In this document: positions 44,101 to 55,834 of the stretch, piece after piece | Layout: the number at the start of each line of letters is the position of its first letter | How positions within the stretch are numbered: the first letter of the stretch is position 1 | NCBI RefSeq assembly: GCF_001575205.1 | Contig: NZ_LSRE01000044.1 | Coordinates: 124,001-188,000, forward strand | DNA: 64,000 nt | Reading direction: 5' to 3' | Source: Tsukamurella pseudospumae | GTDB taxonomy: Bacteria; Actinomycetota; Actinomycetes; Mycobacteriales; Mycobacteriaceae | Program-made: the position numbers and the translations under genes | Notes under the pieces: generated by a model | What the model saw: only the letters and a program-made list of their open reading frames with translations | The model's database searches: none | Told to the model about the DNA's origin: nothing

Positions 44101-44146
44101 GGTCGGGTCCGTTCGATGTCGGGGGCTGGGTTCGGGGGAGTACTGG

Positions 44147-45487
44147 TCAGTGCCACAGGCCGAGCGCGAACTCGGCGATCACGGTGGCGAGCAGGAAGGA
44201 GGCGATGATGGCGACGGTGCCGACCGGCACGATCCGCCAGCCGATGCGGCGCAGCGCGGGGATGTTCTGCGCCATCGCCAGGCCGCCCAGCGTGAGGACG
44301 ACGCAGCACAGGGACAGGAAGTTGATCGAGGTCCCGGCCTTGAGCACCGCGTGCTGCACGGGCGACCACGGGCTGGAGAGCGCGGTGCCGATGAGGCTCG
44401 CCCAGATGATCATGGGGATGCGGTCGCGGCAGACGCGGCCGAGCCCGATCGCGAGCAGGGCGACCACGACGACGAGGACGTAGCCGACGATGATCTGCGG
44501 GTCGAAGCGGCCCGCCGCGATCGTCGCGGTCACCACACCCAGGCCGGCGACGATCCCCATTCCGACGGGCAGCGACACGGTGACGGGGACGTCCTCGCTC
44601 TCGGCCTGGATGCGGGCGGACGCGGTCGCCGCTGCGGTCACCTCGGAGGCCACCTTCGCCGCGTGCACCGGGTGCTTACGGGTGAGCAGCTTGTAGACCT
44701 TGTCGGCCAGCGGCAGCGCGATCCACACGCCGACATAGGTCCCCAGGATCATCGTGATCATGTTCGAGGTGGTGGCGAGTGCCTTGACCTGGTCGGCCAT
44801 CTCCGGATGGGCCGAGGTGATCGCGGCGAGGCCGGCGGCCATCATCGAGGTCGAACCCACGCCGACGCCCATCGCGAGGGCCTGCGGGTCGAACAGGTTG
44901 AGCGAGGTGACCGTCGACGCGGCGAGTGCGATCACGATCGCGCCGAACATCGTGCCGAAGACGTACATCGACATCACGCCGCGGTACTCCTCGGAATCGG
45001 TGCCGTACTTGCCGCCGACGATCGCGAAGCTGGCCTCCCGGTCGATCGCGAAGGTGGCGCCGACGGTGGCGCGCCCCATGCGCAGGAGCACGGCGATGGG
45101 GAGGGCCAGCGCGATCGTGCCGAAGAGGTGGCCGACCTCCTGCAGCAGTAGCGCCGGACCGGCCTTGGCGAGGGTCGGAAGGTTGGGGCCGATGGTGAAG
45201 CCGAGCAGCGTGACCAGCATGGCGACGGCGGTGGCCATGAGCCGGTCCGCCACCTTCCACATGCGCGGGGTGAACGGGACGAAGCGCTGGGCCGAGATGA
45301 CGGCGCCGGCGAGCAGGCCCCAGACCATCGGGTACACCGTCAGCTTCGCGAAGCCCAGGCTGACGGTCCACGGGCCGAGGAACTGGAACACCGCGGTGAC
45401 GAGGAGCGCGGTCAGCGCCGGGAGCCAGAGGTCGCGCGGGGTGAATCGGGAGGCGACGGTGTCGGTCGCGGTGGTGCTGGGTGCCAT
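44147..45487 (-). CDS. DUF3100-like polytopic membrane protein, probable transporter
   Basis: 446 residues with about 11-12 helices. It resembles the DUF3100 family, though I rely on general recognition only. Distinctive blocks are LGFTIGPNLPTLAKAGPALL, FAIVGGKYGTDSEEYRGVMS and ALAMGVGVGSTSMMAAGLAA, reminiscent of symporter re-entrant loops. It ends with a helix pair at the C-terminus. ATG 45487 is chosen since the longer frame upstream runs into the divergent regulator. Gene order with the M20 hydrolase suggests uptake or efflux of that enzyme's substrate or product. Confidence 0.75.
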   Translation of the reverse strand: MAPSTTATDTVASRFTPRDLWLPALTALLVTAVFQFLGPWTVSLGFAKLTVYPMVWGLLAGAVISAQRFVPFTPRMWKVADRLMATAVAMLVTLLGFTIGPNLPTLAKAGPALLLQEVGHLFGTIALALPIAVLLRMGRATVGATFAIDREASFAIVGGKYGTDSEEYRGVMSMYVFGTMFGAIVIALAASTVTSLNLFDPQALAMGVGVGSTSMMAAGLAAITSAHPEMADQVKALATTSNMITMILGTYVGVWIALPLADKVYKLLTRKHPVHAAKVASEVTAAATASARIQAESEDVPVTVSLPVGMGIVAGLGVVTATIAAGRFDPQIIVGYVLVVVVALLAIGLGRVCRDRIPMIIWASLIGTALSSPWSPVQHAVLKAGTSINFLSLCCVVLTLGGLAMAQNIPALRRIGWRIVPVGTVAIIASFLLATVIAEFALGLWH

Positions 45488-45585
45488 GCGTCGGTCTTTT
45501 CGTCGGGCGGGCTGGATGCCAGACGATGTTCCGGGTTCCGGCCGATACACGGCCTCCATCGCAGGAAAGCGGCGATGATTGGTTG

Positions 45586-46638
45586 ATGAATGCAGGATCC
45601 GGCGCTGCGGGCCCGATTTCCGCCGACGAAGTGACGGGGGACACACCCGACGGTGCGGCGCTGAGCGCGGACGACCTGCGCCTGGTTCACGCGTTGCAGG
45701 TGGTGCCGCGGGCGCCGTGGTCGCGGATCGGGGCGGCGCTGGGGTGCGACCCGGTGACCGCCGCCCGGCGCTGGGCCCGGCTGCGGGACGGCGGCTACGC
45801 GTGGGTCACGGCCTACAGGTTCGCACGGCGGACCGTCGTCGCCCTGGTCGAGCTGTCCTGCGCGCCCGGGCGCACGCTCGAGGTGGCCGCCGACCTCGCG
45901 CAGGATGTCGAGGCCATCACGATCGACGTGACGGCGGGCGGCCGGGACCTGGTGATCACCGTCGCCGTCGAGGGGGACGACCGGCTCGGCGAGTACCTCC
46001 TGGATCGAGTGGGGCGCGTCGCGGGCGTGGTCAGCTCGCGCACGCACGTGTTCACGACCATCGCGTCGGACGCTCGCGCCTGGCGCCTGCGCATCCTCGG
46101 CGAGCACGAGCTCGCCGCGCTCGAGGCGATCCCGCGGTCGGTCGGGCGGCAGCGCACCTCGCTCTCGGTGCCGGAGTTCGACGGGGTGCTCGCCGAGCTG
46201 GCGACCGACGGCCGGATCCGCGCCGCGGACCTGGCGGCACGCCGCGCCATCGGCGTCGACCGGGCGCGGGCGGCGCTGAACACGGTGCTCGCGACGGACG
46301 GCGTCGTCGTGCGCACCGAGGTGGCCCGGAGGTTCTCGGAACGGCCGGTCTACGCCTGGTTCTTCCTGCGCGTACCGGCGCGGTCGACCGACCGGGTGCT
46401 GCGCAGACTGTCGACGCTGCGCGACGTGCGGCTGCTCGCGACCTCGATCGGCACGTGCAACATCGTGCTGGCGATGTGGCTCGCGGGGCTGGACGACGTG
46501 CAGCGCGTCGAGGCGGTCATCGAGCGGTCGGACGCCGAGGTGATGATCGTCGACAGATCGCTGGTCCTGCGCACCACGAAGCACCTCGGCCGGCGGCTGC
46601 GCACCGATGGTCGCTCGGTGAGCAGCGGCGAAGCTTAG
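45586..46638 (+). CDS. Lrp/AsnC-family regulator with two tandem modules
   Basis: 350 residues, about twice the length of a classical Lrp. The first half has a helix-turn-helix (LSADDLRLVHALQVVPRAPW then IGAALGCDPVTAARRWARL) and a RAM-like ligand domain; the second half repeats this with FDGVLAELATDGRIRAADLA and a second RAM domain ending near MIVDRSLVLRTTKHLGR. Such double-Lrp proteins usually control the divergent gene. Here that is the DUF3100/M20 pair, 98 bp away. ATG 45586 has GATGAT 6 nt upstream. A CATCGC/GCGATG repeat (45557-45577) lies in the gap. Confidence 0.85.
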   Translation: MNAGSGAAGPISADEVTGDTPDGAALSADDLRLVHALQVVPRAPWSRIGAALGCDPVTAARRWARLRDGGYAWVTAYRFARRTVVALVELSCAPGRTLEVAADLAQDVEAITIDVTAGGRDLVITVAVEGDDRLGEYLLDRVGRVAGVVSSRTHVFTTIASDARAWRLRILGEHELAALEAIPRSVGRQRTSLSVPEFDGVLAELATDGRIRAADLAARRAIGVDRARAALNTVLATDGVVVRTEVARRFSERPVYAWFFLRVPARSTDRVLRRLSTLRDVRLLATSIGTCNIVLAMWLAGLDDVQRVEAVIERSDAEVMIVDRSLVLRTTKHLGRRLRTDGRSVSSGEA

Positions 46639-46684
46639 CCTGACCTTGCTGGAAGTGTCGGGCGAATTAGGAAACAATCGTGTT

Positions 46685-47386
46685 GTGAAAAGCGAGCAGC
46701 ACGAGGTTCACGCCTCGACGGCACAGCGTGACGGGGACACCCGCGACGCAGTGGTCGCGCTGCTCATGAACCGGGGCCAGGCCACCGCGGCCGATATCGG
46801 CGAGGCTCTGGGGATCACGACCACCGCCGTGCGCCGCCATCTCGACAATCTGCTCGAGGCGGGCGACGTGACGGTGGCGGCACCGTCGGGCCTGGCCAAC
46901 CGCGGCCGGGGCCGCCCCGCCAAGGAGTTCCTGCTGACGCCCGCAGGGCGCCGGCAGCTCGGGGAGGGGTACGACGCGCTGGCCGTCGACGCGTTGCGCG
47001 CCCTGCGCGAGGTGGGCGGCGAGGAGGCCGTGCGCGCCTTCGCGCGGCGCCGGGCCGAGCAGGCCATCGGTACCGTCAGCCCCACCGAGTCCATGGACCC
47101 GGTGGACGGTGCCCGTAGGATCGCGGCGGCCCTGTCGGTCGCCGGATTCAGCGCCGATGCCCGGGAAGTGGGCAACGGCGTCCAGATCTGCCAGCACCAC
47201 TGCCCGGTGTCGGAGGTCGCAGCCGAGTTCCCCGAATTGTGCGAGGCCGAAATTTCGGCGTTCGAGCAGGCGTTGGGAACACATGTACAGCGTTTGGCCA
47301 CCATCGCCAATGGTGACCGCGCATGCACCACCCACGTGCCCCTCGAGCGCGTGGTACCGCGAGCAACCGCTAAGGAGCTTCGATGA
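46685..47386 (+). CDS. sufR: SufR, Fe-S-sensing repressor of the suf operon
   Basis: 233 residues. An N-terminal winged helix ([22 protein letters not shown] near residue 40) recognises DNA; a C-terminal cluster-binding region has [21 protein letters not shown] near residue 178 and a further Cys in [10 protein letters not shown]. SufR binds a [4Fe-4S] cluster and represses suf when cluster supply is sufficient. GTG 46685 is preferred: AACAAT ends 6 nt upstream, giving leaderless spacing. The stop overlaps sufB (ATGA). Confidence 0.94.
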   Translation: MKSEQHEVHASTAQRDGDTRDAVVALLMNRGQATAADIGEALGITTTAVRRHLDNLLEAGDVTVAAPSGLANRGRGRPAKEFLLTPAGRRQLGEGYDALAVDALRALREVGGEEAVRAFARRRAEQAIGTVSPTESMDPVDGARRIAAALSVAGFSADAREVGNGVQICQHHCPVSEVAAEFPELCEAEISAFEQALGTHVQRLATIANGDRACTTHVPLERVVPRATAKELR

Positions 47387-48813
47387 CAACGGTCGAGAAC
47401 GGCCCGCTGTCCCAGGAGGAGACGATCGCGTCCCTGGGCACCTACGGCTACGGGTGGCACGATTCCGACGCCGCCGGCGCCTCGGCGCAGCGCGGCCTGT
47501 CCGAGGCCGTCGTCGCCGACATCTCGGGCAAGAAGAACGAGTCCGAGTGGATGCTGAACCAGCGCCTCAAGGCCCTGAGCATCTTCGAGAAGAAGCCGAT
47601 GCCCACCTGGGGCAGCGACCTCGACGGCATCGACTTCGACAACATCAAGTACTTCGTGCGCTCCTCCGAGAAGCAGGCCGAGTCCTGGGAGGACCTGCCC
47701 GAGGACATCAAGAACACGTACGACAAGCTCGGCATCCCCGAGGCGGAGAAGCAGCGCCTCGTGGCCGGCGTCGCGGCCCAGTACGAGTCCGAGGTGGTCT
47801 ACCACTCGATCCGCGAGGACCTGGAGGAGAAGGGTGTCATCTTCCTCGACACCGACACCGGTCTCAAGGAGCACCCGGAGCTCTTCGAGGAGTACTTCGG
47901 CTCGGTCATCCCCGCCGGTGACAACAAGTTCTCCGCGCTGAACACGGCCGTGTGGTCGGGCGGCTCGTTCATCTACGTGCCCAAGGGCGTCCACGTGGAC
48001 ATCCCGCTGCAGGCCTACTTCCGGATCAACACCGAGAACATGGGCCAGTTCGAGCGCACGCTGATCATCGTCGACGAGGACGCCTACGTGCACTACGTCG
48101 AGGGCTGCACTGCGCCGATCTACAAGTCGGACTCGCTGCACTCCGCGGTGGTCGAGATCGTCGTCAAGAAGGGCGGCCGCTGCCGCTACACGACGATCCA
48201 GAACTGGTCGAACAACGTCTACAACCTGGTCACCAAGCGCGCCAAGGCGGAGGCCGGCGCCACCATGGAGTGGATCGACGGCAATATCGGCTCCAAGGTC
48301 ACCATGAAGTACCCGGCCGTGTGGATGATGGGCGAGCACGCCAAGGGCGAGGTGCTCTCCGTGGCGTTCGCCGGCGAGGGCCAGCACCAGGACACCGGCT
48401 CGAAGATGGTGCACTTCGCGCCGAACACCTCGAGCAACATCGTCAGCAAGTCGGTCGCCCGCGGCGGCGGCCGGGCCAGCTACCGCGGCCTGATCCAGAT
48501 CAACAAGGGCGCGCACGGCAGCAAGTCCACCGTCAAGTGCGATGCGCTGCTGGTCGACACGATCTCCCGGTCCGACACGTACCCGTACGTGGACATCCGC
48601 GAGGACGACGTGACGATGGGCCACGAGGCCACCGTCTCGAAGGTCTCCGACGATCAGCTGTTCTACCTGATGAGCCGCGGCCTCACCGAGGACGAGGCCA
48701 TGGCGATGGTGGTGCGCGGCTTCGTCGAGCCGATCGCCAAGGAGCTGCCTATGGAGTACGCGCTCGAGCTGAACCGCCTGATCGAGCTTCAGATGGAAGG
48801 GTCCGTGGGCTAA
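47383..48813 (+). CDS. sufB: Fe-S cluster assembly scaffold protein SufB
   Basis: 476 residues. The C-terminal beta-helix core contains [20 protein letters not shown] with the conserved scaffold Cys, [20 protein letters not shown] and the SufB/SufD tail [20 protein letters not shown]. It forms the SufBC2D scaffold that assembles Fe-S clusters. No intein is present, unlike SufB (Rv1461) of M. tuberculosis. RBS AAGGAG precedes ATG 47383, which overlaps sufR. Confidence 0.97.
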   Translation: MTTVENGPLSQEETIASLGTYGYGWHDSDAAGASAQRGLSEAVVADISGKKNESEWMLNQRLKALSIFEKKPMPTWGSDLDGIDFDNIKYFVRSSEKQAESWEDLPEDIKNTYDKLGIPEAEKQRLVAGVAAQYESEVVYHSIREDLEEKGVIFLDTDTGLKEHPELFEEYFGSVIPAGDNKFSALNTAVWSGGSFIYVPKGVHVDIPLQAYFRINTENMGQFERTLIIVDEDAYVHYVEGCTAPIYKSDSLHSAVVEIVVKKGGRCRYTTIQNWSNNVYNLVTKRAKAEAGATMEWIDGNIGSKVTMKYPAVWMMGEHAKGEVLSVAFAGEGQHQDTGSKMVHFAPNTSSNIVSKSVARGGGRASYRGLIQINKGAHGSKSTVKCDALLVDTISRSDTYPYVDIREDDVTMGHEATVSKVSDDQLFYLMSRGLTEDEAMAMVVRGFVEPIAKELPMEYALELNRLIELQMEGSVG

Positions 48814-49989
48814 GTGAGCAACACTCTCAACGAGGCTGTCGAGGCACATCCCGTCGCCAACAAGGGCGAGCTGTTCGCGTCCTTCGACGCGGCGGCCTTC
48901 GAGATCCCCAGCCACCGCGACGAGGCGTGGCGGTTCACCCCGCTGCGCCGCCTGCGGGGCCTGCACGACGGTTCCGCCCAGGCCGACGGTGCCGTGACCG
49001 CCACCGTCGACGCGACGCCCGAGGGCGTGTCCTTCGAGACCGTCGCCAAGGGCGACGAGCGGCTCGGCCAGGGCGGTACGCCCTTCGATCGCGTTGCGGC
49101 GCAGGCCTTCACGTCCATGACGGAGGCTTTCGTGCTCACCGTCGCCAAGGAGGCGGAGGTCGCGGAGCCGGTCTTCGTCCGCATCGCCGGCCCCGGCGAG
49201 GGCAAGACGTCCTTCACGCACATCCAGGTGCGGCTCGAGCGGCACGCCCGCGCCGTGGTCGTCCTCGACCACACCGGATCGGGCACGGTCGCCGAGAACG
49301 TCGAGGTCATCCTGGGCGACGGTGCCTCGCTCCAGATCATCGACGCGCAGGACTTCGCCGACGACGCGGTGTGGGTCACGCAGCACCACGTCCGCGTGGG
49401 CCGCGACGCCCACGTCCGGCACTTCGCCGTGCAGCTGGGCGGCGAGCTGGTCCGCATGACCCCGCGCGTGCAGTTCGACGCACCCGGCGGCAACGCCGAG
49501 CTGTTCGGCCTGTACTTCGCCGACGACGGCCAGCACCTCGAGCAGCGCCTGCTGGTCGATCACGCGGTGCCGCACTGCAAGTCGAACGTGATCTACAAGG
49601 GCGCGCTGCAGGGCGATCCGTCGTCCAAGCTGCCCGACGCGCACACCGTCTGGGTGGGTGACGTGCTGATCCGCGCCGAGGCCGAGGGCACCGACACCTT
49701 CGAGCTCAACCGCAACCTGGTGCTCACCGACGGTGCGCGCGCCGATTCGGTGCCGAACCTGGAGATCGAGACCGGCGAGATCGAGGGCGCCGGCCACGCC
49801 AGCGCCACCGGCCGGTTCGACGACGAGCAGCTCTTCTACCTGCGTTCGCGCGGCATCCCGGAGGACGAGGCACGCCGCCTGGTGGTCCGCGGCTTCTTCC
49901 AGGAGCTGATCGACCGGATCTCCGTCCCCGAGCTGCGCGAGCGACTCGCCGCCGCCATCGAACACGAACTCGCCACCGCCGGCGTCTGA
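48814..49989 (+). CDS. sufD: Fe-S cluster assembly protein SufD
   Basis: 391 residues, the SufB-related partner in SufBC2D. The N-terminus EIPSHRDEAWRFTPLRRL is typical, and the C-terminal QLFYLRSRGIPEDEARRLVV with GFFQELIDRI matches the SufB/D family tail that docks SufC. It has the conserved HCKSNVIYKGAL block. The GTG start immediately follows the sufB TAA, so the two are coupled. Confidence 0.96.
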   Translation: MSNTLNEAVEAHPVANKGELFASFDAAAFEIPSHRDEAWRFTPLRRLRGLHDGSAQADGAVTATVDATPEGVSFETVAKGDERLGQGGTPFDRVAAQAFTSMTEAFVLTVAKEAEVAEPVFVRIAGPGEGKTSFTHIQVRLERHARAVVVLDHTGSGTVAENVEVILGDGASLQIIDAQDFADDAVWVTQHHVRVGRDAHVRHFAVQLGGELVRMTPRVQFDAPGGNAELFGLYFADDGQHLEQRLLVDHAVPHCKSNVIYKGALQGDPSSKLPDAHTVWVGDVLIRAEAEGTDTFELNRNLVLTDGARADSVPNLEIETGEIEGAGHASATGRFDDEQLFYLRSRGIPEDEARRLVVRGFFQELIDRISVPELRERLAAAIEHELATAGV

Positions 49990-50009
49990 TACTCGAAGAA
50001 GGAATTACG

Positions 50010-52047
<2,038 letters not shown>

Positions 52048-52048
<1 letters not shown>

Positions 52049-52506
52049 TGCGCATGGAGCAGATGTATCAGGACGTGATCCTGGACCACTACAAGCACCC
52101 GCACCACCGCGGCCTGCGTGAGCCCTTCGGGGCCGAGGTCCACCACGTGAACCCCACCTGCGGCGACGAGGTGACCCTCCGCGTGCAGCTGTCGGACGAC
52201 CACGAGACCGTGCTCGACGTGTCCTACGACGGGCAGGGCTGTTCCATCTCGCAGGCGTCGACGTCGGTCCTCACGGACCAGGTGATCGGCACCCCCGTCG
52301 GCGAGGCGCTGAAGATGCTGCAGTCGTACACCGAGATGCTGCAGTCCCGCGGTCAGATCGAGGGCGACGAGGACCTCATCGGCGACGGCATCGCCTTCGT
52401 CGGTGTCTCGAAGTACCCGGCGCGCGTGAAGTGCGCGCTGCTCGGCTGGATGGCGTTCAAGGACGCCCTGTCCCAGATCATCGACTCGGAGGAGAAGACG
52501 GCATGA
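52048..52506 (+). CDS. sufU: SufU-type sulfur acceptor / zinc-dependent sulfurtransferase
   Basis: 152 residues. The conserved ligand set is present: NPTCGDEV, GQGCSISQAS and VKCALLGW, i.e. three Cys and the Asp of CGD that bind zinc in SufU. It accepts persulfide from SufS. The gene overlaps both neighbours. MRMEQMYQDVILDHYKHPHH is the usual N-terminus. Confidence 0.96.
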
Positions 52507-52898
52507 CCGAAAATGCTGCCGAGGCCACTGCGGCTGAGGCCACTGCGGCCGACCCGGCGCAGGCCGGCGACAATCCGCTGAACCTGCCCACCCTGTTCGA
52601 CGTCGAGGAGGCCATGCGCGACGTGGTCGACCCCGAGCTGGGGATCAACGTGGTCGACCTGGGCCTCGTCTACGGCCTCAAGGTCGACGACGATGCCGCC
52701 GTCCTCATCGACATGACCCTCACCTCGGCGGCGTGCCCGCTGCAGGACGTCATCGAGGACCAGACCCGCGCCGCACTCGTCACCTCCGGGCTGGCCACCG
52801 ACGCGAAGATCAACTGGGTCTGGCTGCCGCCGTGGGGCCCGGACAAGATCACCGACGACGGCCGCGAGCAGCTGCGCGCCCTGGGCTTCACCGTCTAG
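52503..52898 (+). CDS. sufT: SufT-like DUF59 (MIP18) protein
   Basis: 131 residues. After an Ala/Thr/Glu-rich start with a short direct repeat (AEATAAEATAAD) comes the DUF59 core: VVDPELGINVVDLGLVYGL and TLTSAACPLQDVI with the conserved Cys, then VWLPPWGPDKI. SufT proteins help Fe-S maturation or trafficking. It ends the conserved suf block (Rv1466 in M. tuberculosis). ATG overlaps the sufU stop. Confidence 0.93.
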   Translation: MTENAAEATAAEATAADPAQAGDNPLNLPTLFDVEEAMRDVVDPELGINVVDLGLVYGLKVDDDAAVLIDMTLTSAACPLQDVIEDQTRAALVTSGLATDAKINWVWLPPWGPDKITDDGREQLRALGFTV

Positions 52899-52911
52899 GA
52901 CAGCGCCGGCC

Positions 52912-53502
52912 GTGCCGCTGCGCAACCGAGTGGACCCGTGGGGCCGGATCGTCGCCGATCCGGCCCGCGGCGCGTTCCTGGGCAACCGGGGGATCCTGCA
53001 CGACGAGAGCGGCATCGTCGTCCGCGAGCACGCGAACGCCATGTGGATCGCGTGCCGCCTCGACTTCAACGGTCGCTACCGCTCTCCGCGGAACCCCGAG
53101 CCCCGCAAGTACACCCAGCTCTTCCTCTTCGACGAGGCCACCGCCTACGCCGCCGGGCACCGCCCGTGCGGCGAGTGCCGCCGGGCCGACTACCGCGAGT
53201 TCAAGCGGCTGTGGGCCGTCGCGAACCCCGACGTCGAGAACACGCCGAAGGCCATGGACCGCGCCCTGCGCGCGGAGCGCCGGGCCGGCAACGCCGTCGT
53301 GACCGTTCCGCCGCCCGACGGTGCCGTGGTCACCGACGGCACGAACGCCTACCTCCGCAGCAACGGCACCTGGCTGCGGTGGAGCTTCCAGGGCTATTCG
53401 CCCGCCGAGCCGGCGGGGGAGCTGCGGTTGCTCACCCCGCCGTCGATCGTCCGCATGCTCGTACGCGGCCTGCCGTGGACGGCGCACGCATCGGCGGGCT
53501 GA
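52912..53502 (+). CDS. Conserved hypothetical protein with Ada-like CxxC motif
   Basis: 196 residues. I do not recognise a named family. The most telling segment is AAGHRPCGECRRADYREFKRLW near residues 82-103; HRPCGECRR recalls the zinc site of Ada-type (Me-Ada) and related treble-clef domains. An Asn/Arg-rich N-terminal part (DPWGRIVADPARGAFLGNRG) and a C-terminal hydrophobic block (SIVRMLVRGLPW) surround it. GTG 52912 lies 13 nt after the sufT stop, so it may be co-transcribed. A nucleic-acid or metal-linked role is possible but unproven. Confidence 0.65.
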   Translation: MPLRNRVDPWGRIVADPARGAFLGNRGILHDESGIVVREHANAMWIACRLDFNGRYRSPRNPEPRKYTQLFLFDEATAYAAGHRPCGECRRADYREFKRLWAVANPDVENTPKAMDRALRAERRAGNAVVTVPPPDGAVVTDGTNAYLRSNGTWLRWSFQGYSPAEPAGELRLLTPPSIVRMLVRGLPWTAHASAG

Positions 53503-53642
53503 TCGCGCGGTCCGGTCACTACGTGGCGAGCGTCGCCGGTTCGGAGCGAGGTGAGACTCACGACCATGGTCACGTGGGTATCAGGTGGTGCGTTCGCAAC
53601 CACTCCTCGACTGTGGAGCGCGAGGTACGCGCGTCCTCTCCG

Positions 53643-53833
53643 CTAGTTCTCGCCCGCGCGGGAGAAGTAGACGAGCAGGACGTGTCCACCCTGTGTCCGT
53701 CGCTGCGGTGAGGTGCTCGGATCGCCGACGGCGCGGTCGACGAACCGGCGTTGGTGGGACGGTTCGGGCCCGCACACGCCGTGGCCAGAAGTGCGGCGCC
53801 GGCGATCAGTGCTCTGCGGGTGAGGTCGGTCAT
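53643..53833 (-). pseudogene. Remnant of a Tat/lipoprotein flavodoxin gene
   Basis: ATG 53833 opens MTDLTRRALIAGAALLATAC, a twin-arginine and lipobox signal. The frame then loses coding sense around residue 37; in the next frame GGHVLLVYFSRAGEN, the FMN-binding start of flavodoxins, appears and stops at TAG 53643. Intact homologues would continue for 120 or more residues, which are absent. This indicates a frameshift plus a 3' truncation. It is divergent from the XRE regulator and reductases with which such flavodoxins are often grouped. The rest of 53503-53984 holds nothing recognisable. Confidence 0.65.
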
Positions 53834-53984
53834 GTGGTGCCCGTTCGTGGTCTCCGGTGCGGTGCGTGGGCGTGCCGAAGATGTGCTCCGACCTTCCTCT
53901 CGGTGGCGCCGGCGTAGGAGTGACCGCCGATCCGTGTACTGCCCGTACACCCCAAACCCGTGATCGCGGGCTTAGCGTTGAAGG

Positions 53985-54851
53985 ATGGATCAGCGCAATC
54001 ACGTCGGCGAGTTCCTCCGCAGCCGCCGCGACAAGGTCACCCCGGAACAGGCCGGCATCATCGCCGGCGGACGCCGCCGGGTTCCCGGGCTGCGCCGCGA
54101 GGAAGTCGCCACGCTGGCCGACATCAGCGTCGACTACTACGCGAAGATGGAACGCGGCGATCTGCGCGGCGTAGCCCCGGAGATCCTCGATGCCCTCGCA
54201 CGTGCGCTGCACCTCGACGACGCCGAAACCGACCATCTGCATGATCTCGCCCGTGCGGCCGACCCGCATCCGGCGCGCCGCCGCAGCGGCAAGGCCGAGC
54301 AGGCGGTCCGACCGAGCTTCCAGCGATTCATCGACGCGATCACTGGAGCGCCGGTGTGGGTCCGGGATCGACGCATGGACGTCGTCGCGGCCAACCCGCT
54401 CGGGTACGCGCTCTACCGACCGATCCTCGAGGACGTGGATGGTCGGGGGAACACGGCGAGATTCGTCTTCCTCAGCCCCGCGGCGCGCAACTTCTTCCCC
54501 GACTGGGAGCGGGGAGCGGATGACATCGTCGCCACGCTGCGCACGTACGCCGGGCAGAATCCCCGGGACAAACCCCTGACCGACCTCATCGGTGAACTCG
54601 TCACCCGCAGCGACGCGTTCCGGCAGCGCTGGGCCGCACACAACGTTCGCCACCACCGCGCCGGCACGAAACGGATCTGCCACCCCGACGTCGGGGACCT
54701 GGAACTGTCCTACGAGGCGATGGGCTTGCCGGCGAACCCGGACTGGTTCATGTTCGGGTACACCGCCGAACCCGGCAGCCCGAGCGAGGAGCGGCTGAAG
54801 ATCCTCGGCAGCCTTGGCGCAGCCCCGTACCGCGCCACCATCGAGCACTGA
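53985..54851 (+). CDS. XRE-family regulator with MmyB-like ligand domain
   Basis: 288 residues. The N-terminal helix-turn-helix (RRVPGLRREEVATLADISVDYY, in two parts, residues 26-48) is followed by the MmyB-like PAS-type domain with SFQRFIDAITGAPVWVRDRR, ANPLGYALYRPI, RFVFLSPAARNFFPDW and HHRAGTKRICHPDVGDLEL. Family members control nearby reductase genes. Here an aldo-keto reductase and an SDR lie downstream and the flavodoxin remnant lies on the other side. Confidence 0.9.
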   Translation: MDQRNHVGEFLRSRRDKVTPEQAGIIAGGRRRVPGLRREEVATLADISVDYYAKMERGDLRGVAPEILDALARALHLDDAETDHLHDLARAADPHPARRRSGKAEQAVRPSFQRFIDAITGAPVWVRDRRMDVVAANPLGYALYRPILEDVDGRGNTARFVFLSPAARNFFPDWERGADDIVATLRTYAGQNPRDKPLTDLIGELVTRSDAFRQRWAAHNVRHHRAGTKRICHPDVGDLELSYEAMGLPANPDWFMFGYTAEPGSPSEERLKILGSLGAAPYRATIEH

Positions 54852-54936
54852 GCCTCACATTCCGGGTAGACCGCTCGACGGGATTCGTGCGCCCGAAACT
54901 TCTGTCCACCAGTATCTTCCGTGAAGAAGGATCATT

Positions 54937-55809
54937 GTGAACATCACCTTGAACAACGGCGTCGTGATGCCCGCCCTCGGATTCGGCGTCTTCCAGACCC
55001 CGCCCGACCAGACCATCGCGGCGGTCACCAACGCCCTCACTACCGGCTACCGCCTCATCGACACCGCTGCGTCGTACTTCAACGAGCGCGAGGTCGGCGA
55101 GGGGATCCGACGGTCCGGGCTCGAGCGCGCAGACGTGTTCATCGAGACCAAGATCTGGATCAGCGACTACGGATACGACGAGACCCTCCACGCCTTCGAC
55201 AAGTCCGCCGGGAAGCTGGGCGTCGAGACGATCGACCTGCTCCTGCTCCACCAAGCGCTGCCCGCCGACTTCGACCGCACCGTCGGCGCGTACCAGGCGC
55301 TCGAGACGCTGATCACGGACGGTCGTGTCCGCGCCATCGGCGTCTCCAACTTCATGGCCGACCACCTCGACGCGCTGCGACAGCGGACCAGCCTCGTTCC
55401 GGCCGTGGACCAGATCGAGGTGCACCCGTACTTCACCCAACGCGCGGTGCAACGGGTGGATATCGAGCAGGGCACTGCGACGCAGGCCTGGTCCCCGATG
55501 GGCGGGATCACCGCGTACCGCGGAACCGGCACCAGCACTTTCGACGACCCGACCATCGATTCGATCGCCCGAGCGCACGACAAGACCCCTGCCCAGGTGA
55601 TGCTGCGGTGGCACCTGCAGCAGGGGCGCTCCGCGATCCCGAAATCGGTCGATCCCGAACTGATCACGTCGAACTTCAACGTCTTCGACTTCGTACTCTC
55701 CAGCGGTGAGCTCGCCGCGATCGACGCCCTCGATACCGGCGTCCGTGGTGGCCCCGAACCCGACGCCGTCACCCTCGAGGCGTTCCACCGCGACATCCCC
55801 GAAGCCTGA
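54937..55809 (+). CDS. Aldo-keto reductase
   Basis: 290 residues. The catalytic tetrad is readable: Asp in LIDTAASYFNE, Tyr in the same block, Lys in FIETKIWI and His in DLLLLHQALP. The C-terminal NADPH-binding part has IPKSVDPELITSNFNVFDF. It should reduce aldehydes or ketones with NADPH; relatives resemble 2,5-diketo-gluconate reductases. Start GTG 54937 is preceded by GAAGAAGGA. The SDR gene follows 25 nt later in the same unit. Confidence 0.93.
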   Translation: MNITLNNGVVMPALGFGVFQTPPDQTIAAVTNALTTGYRLIDTAASYFNEREVGEGIRRSGLERADVFIETKIWISDYGYDETLHAFDKSAGKLGVETIDLLLLHQALPADFDRTVGAYQALETLITDGRVRAIGVSNFMADHLDALRQRTSLVPAVDQIEVHPYFTQRAVQRVDIEQGTATQAWSPMGGITAYRGTGTSTFDDPTIDSIARAHDKTPAQVMLRWHLQQGRSAIPKSVDPELITSNFNVFDFVLSSGELAAIDALDTGVRGGPEPDAVTLEAFHRDIPEA

Positions 55810-55834
55810 TCACGGCAGACAAGGAACTCAGAGC

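Noticed and set aside
46708-49965. Minus-strand open frame of about 1085 codons across sufR-sufB-sufD
   Set aside because: Antisense shadow of conserved Suf genes; the repetitive Leu/Val/Arg/Asp composition is typical of such shadows.
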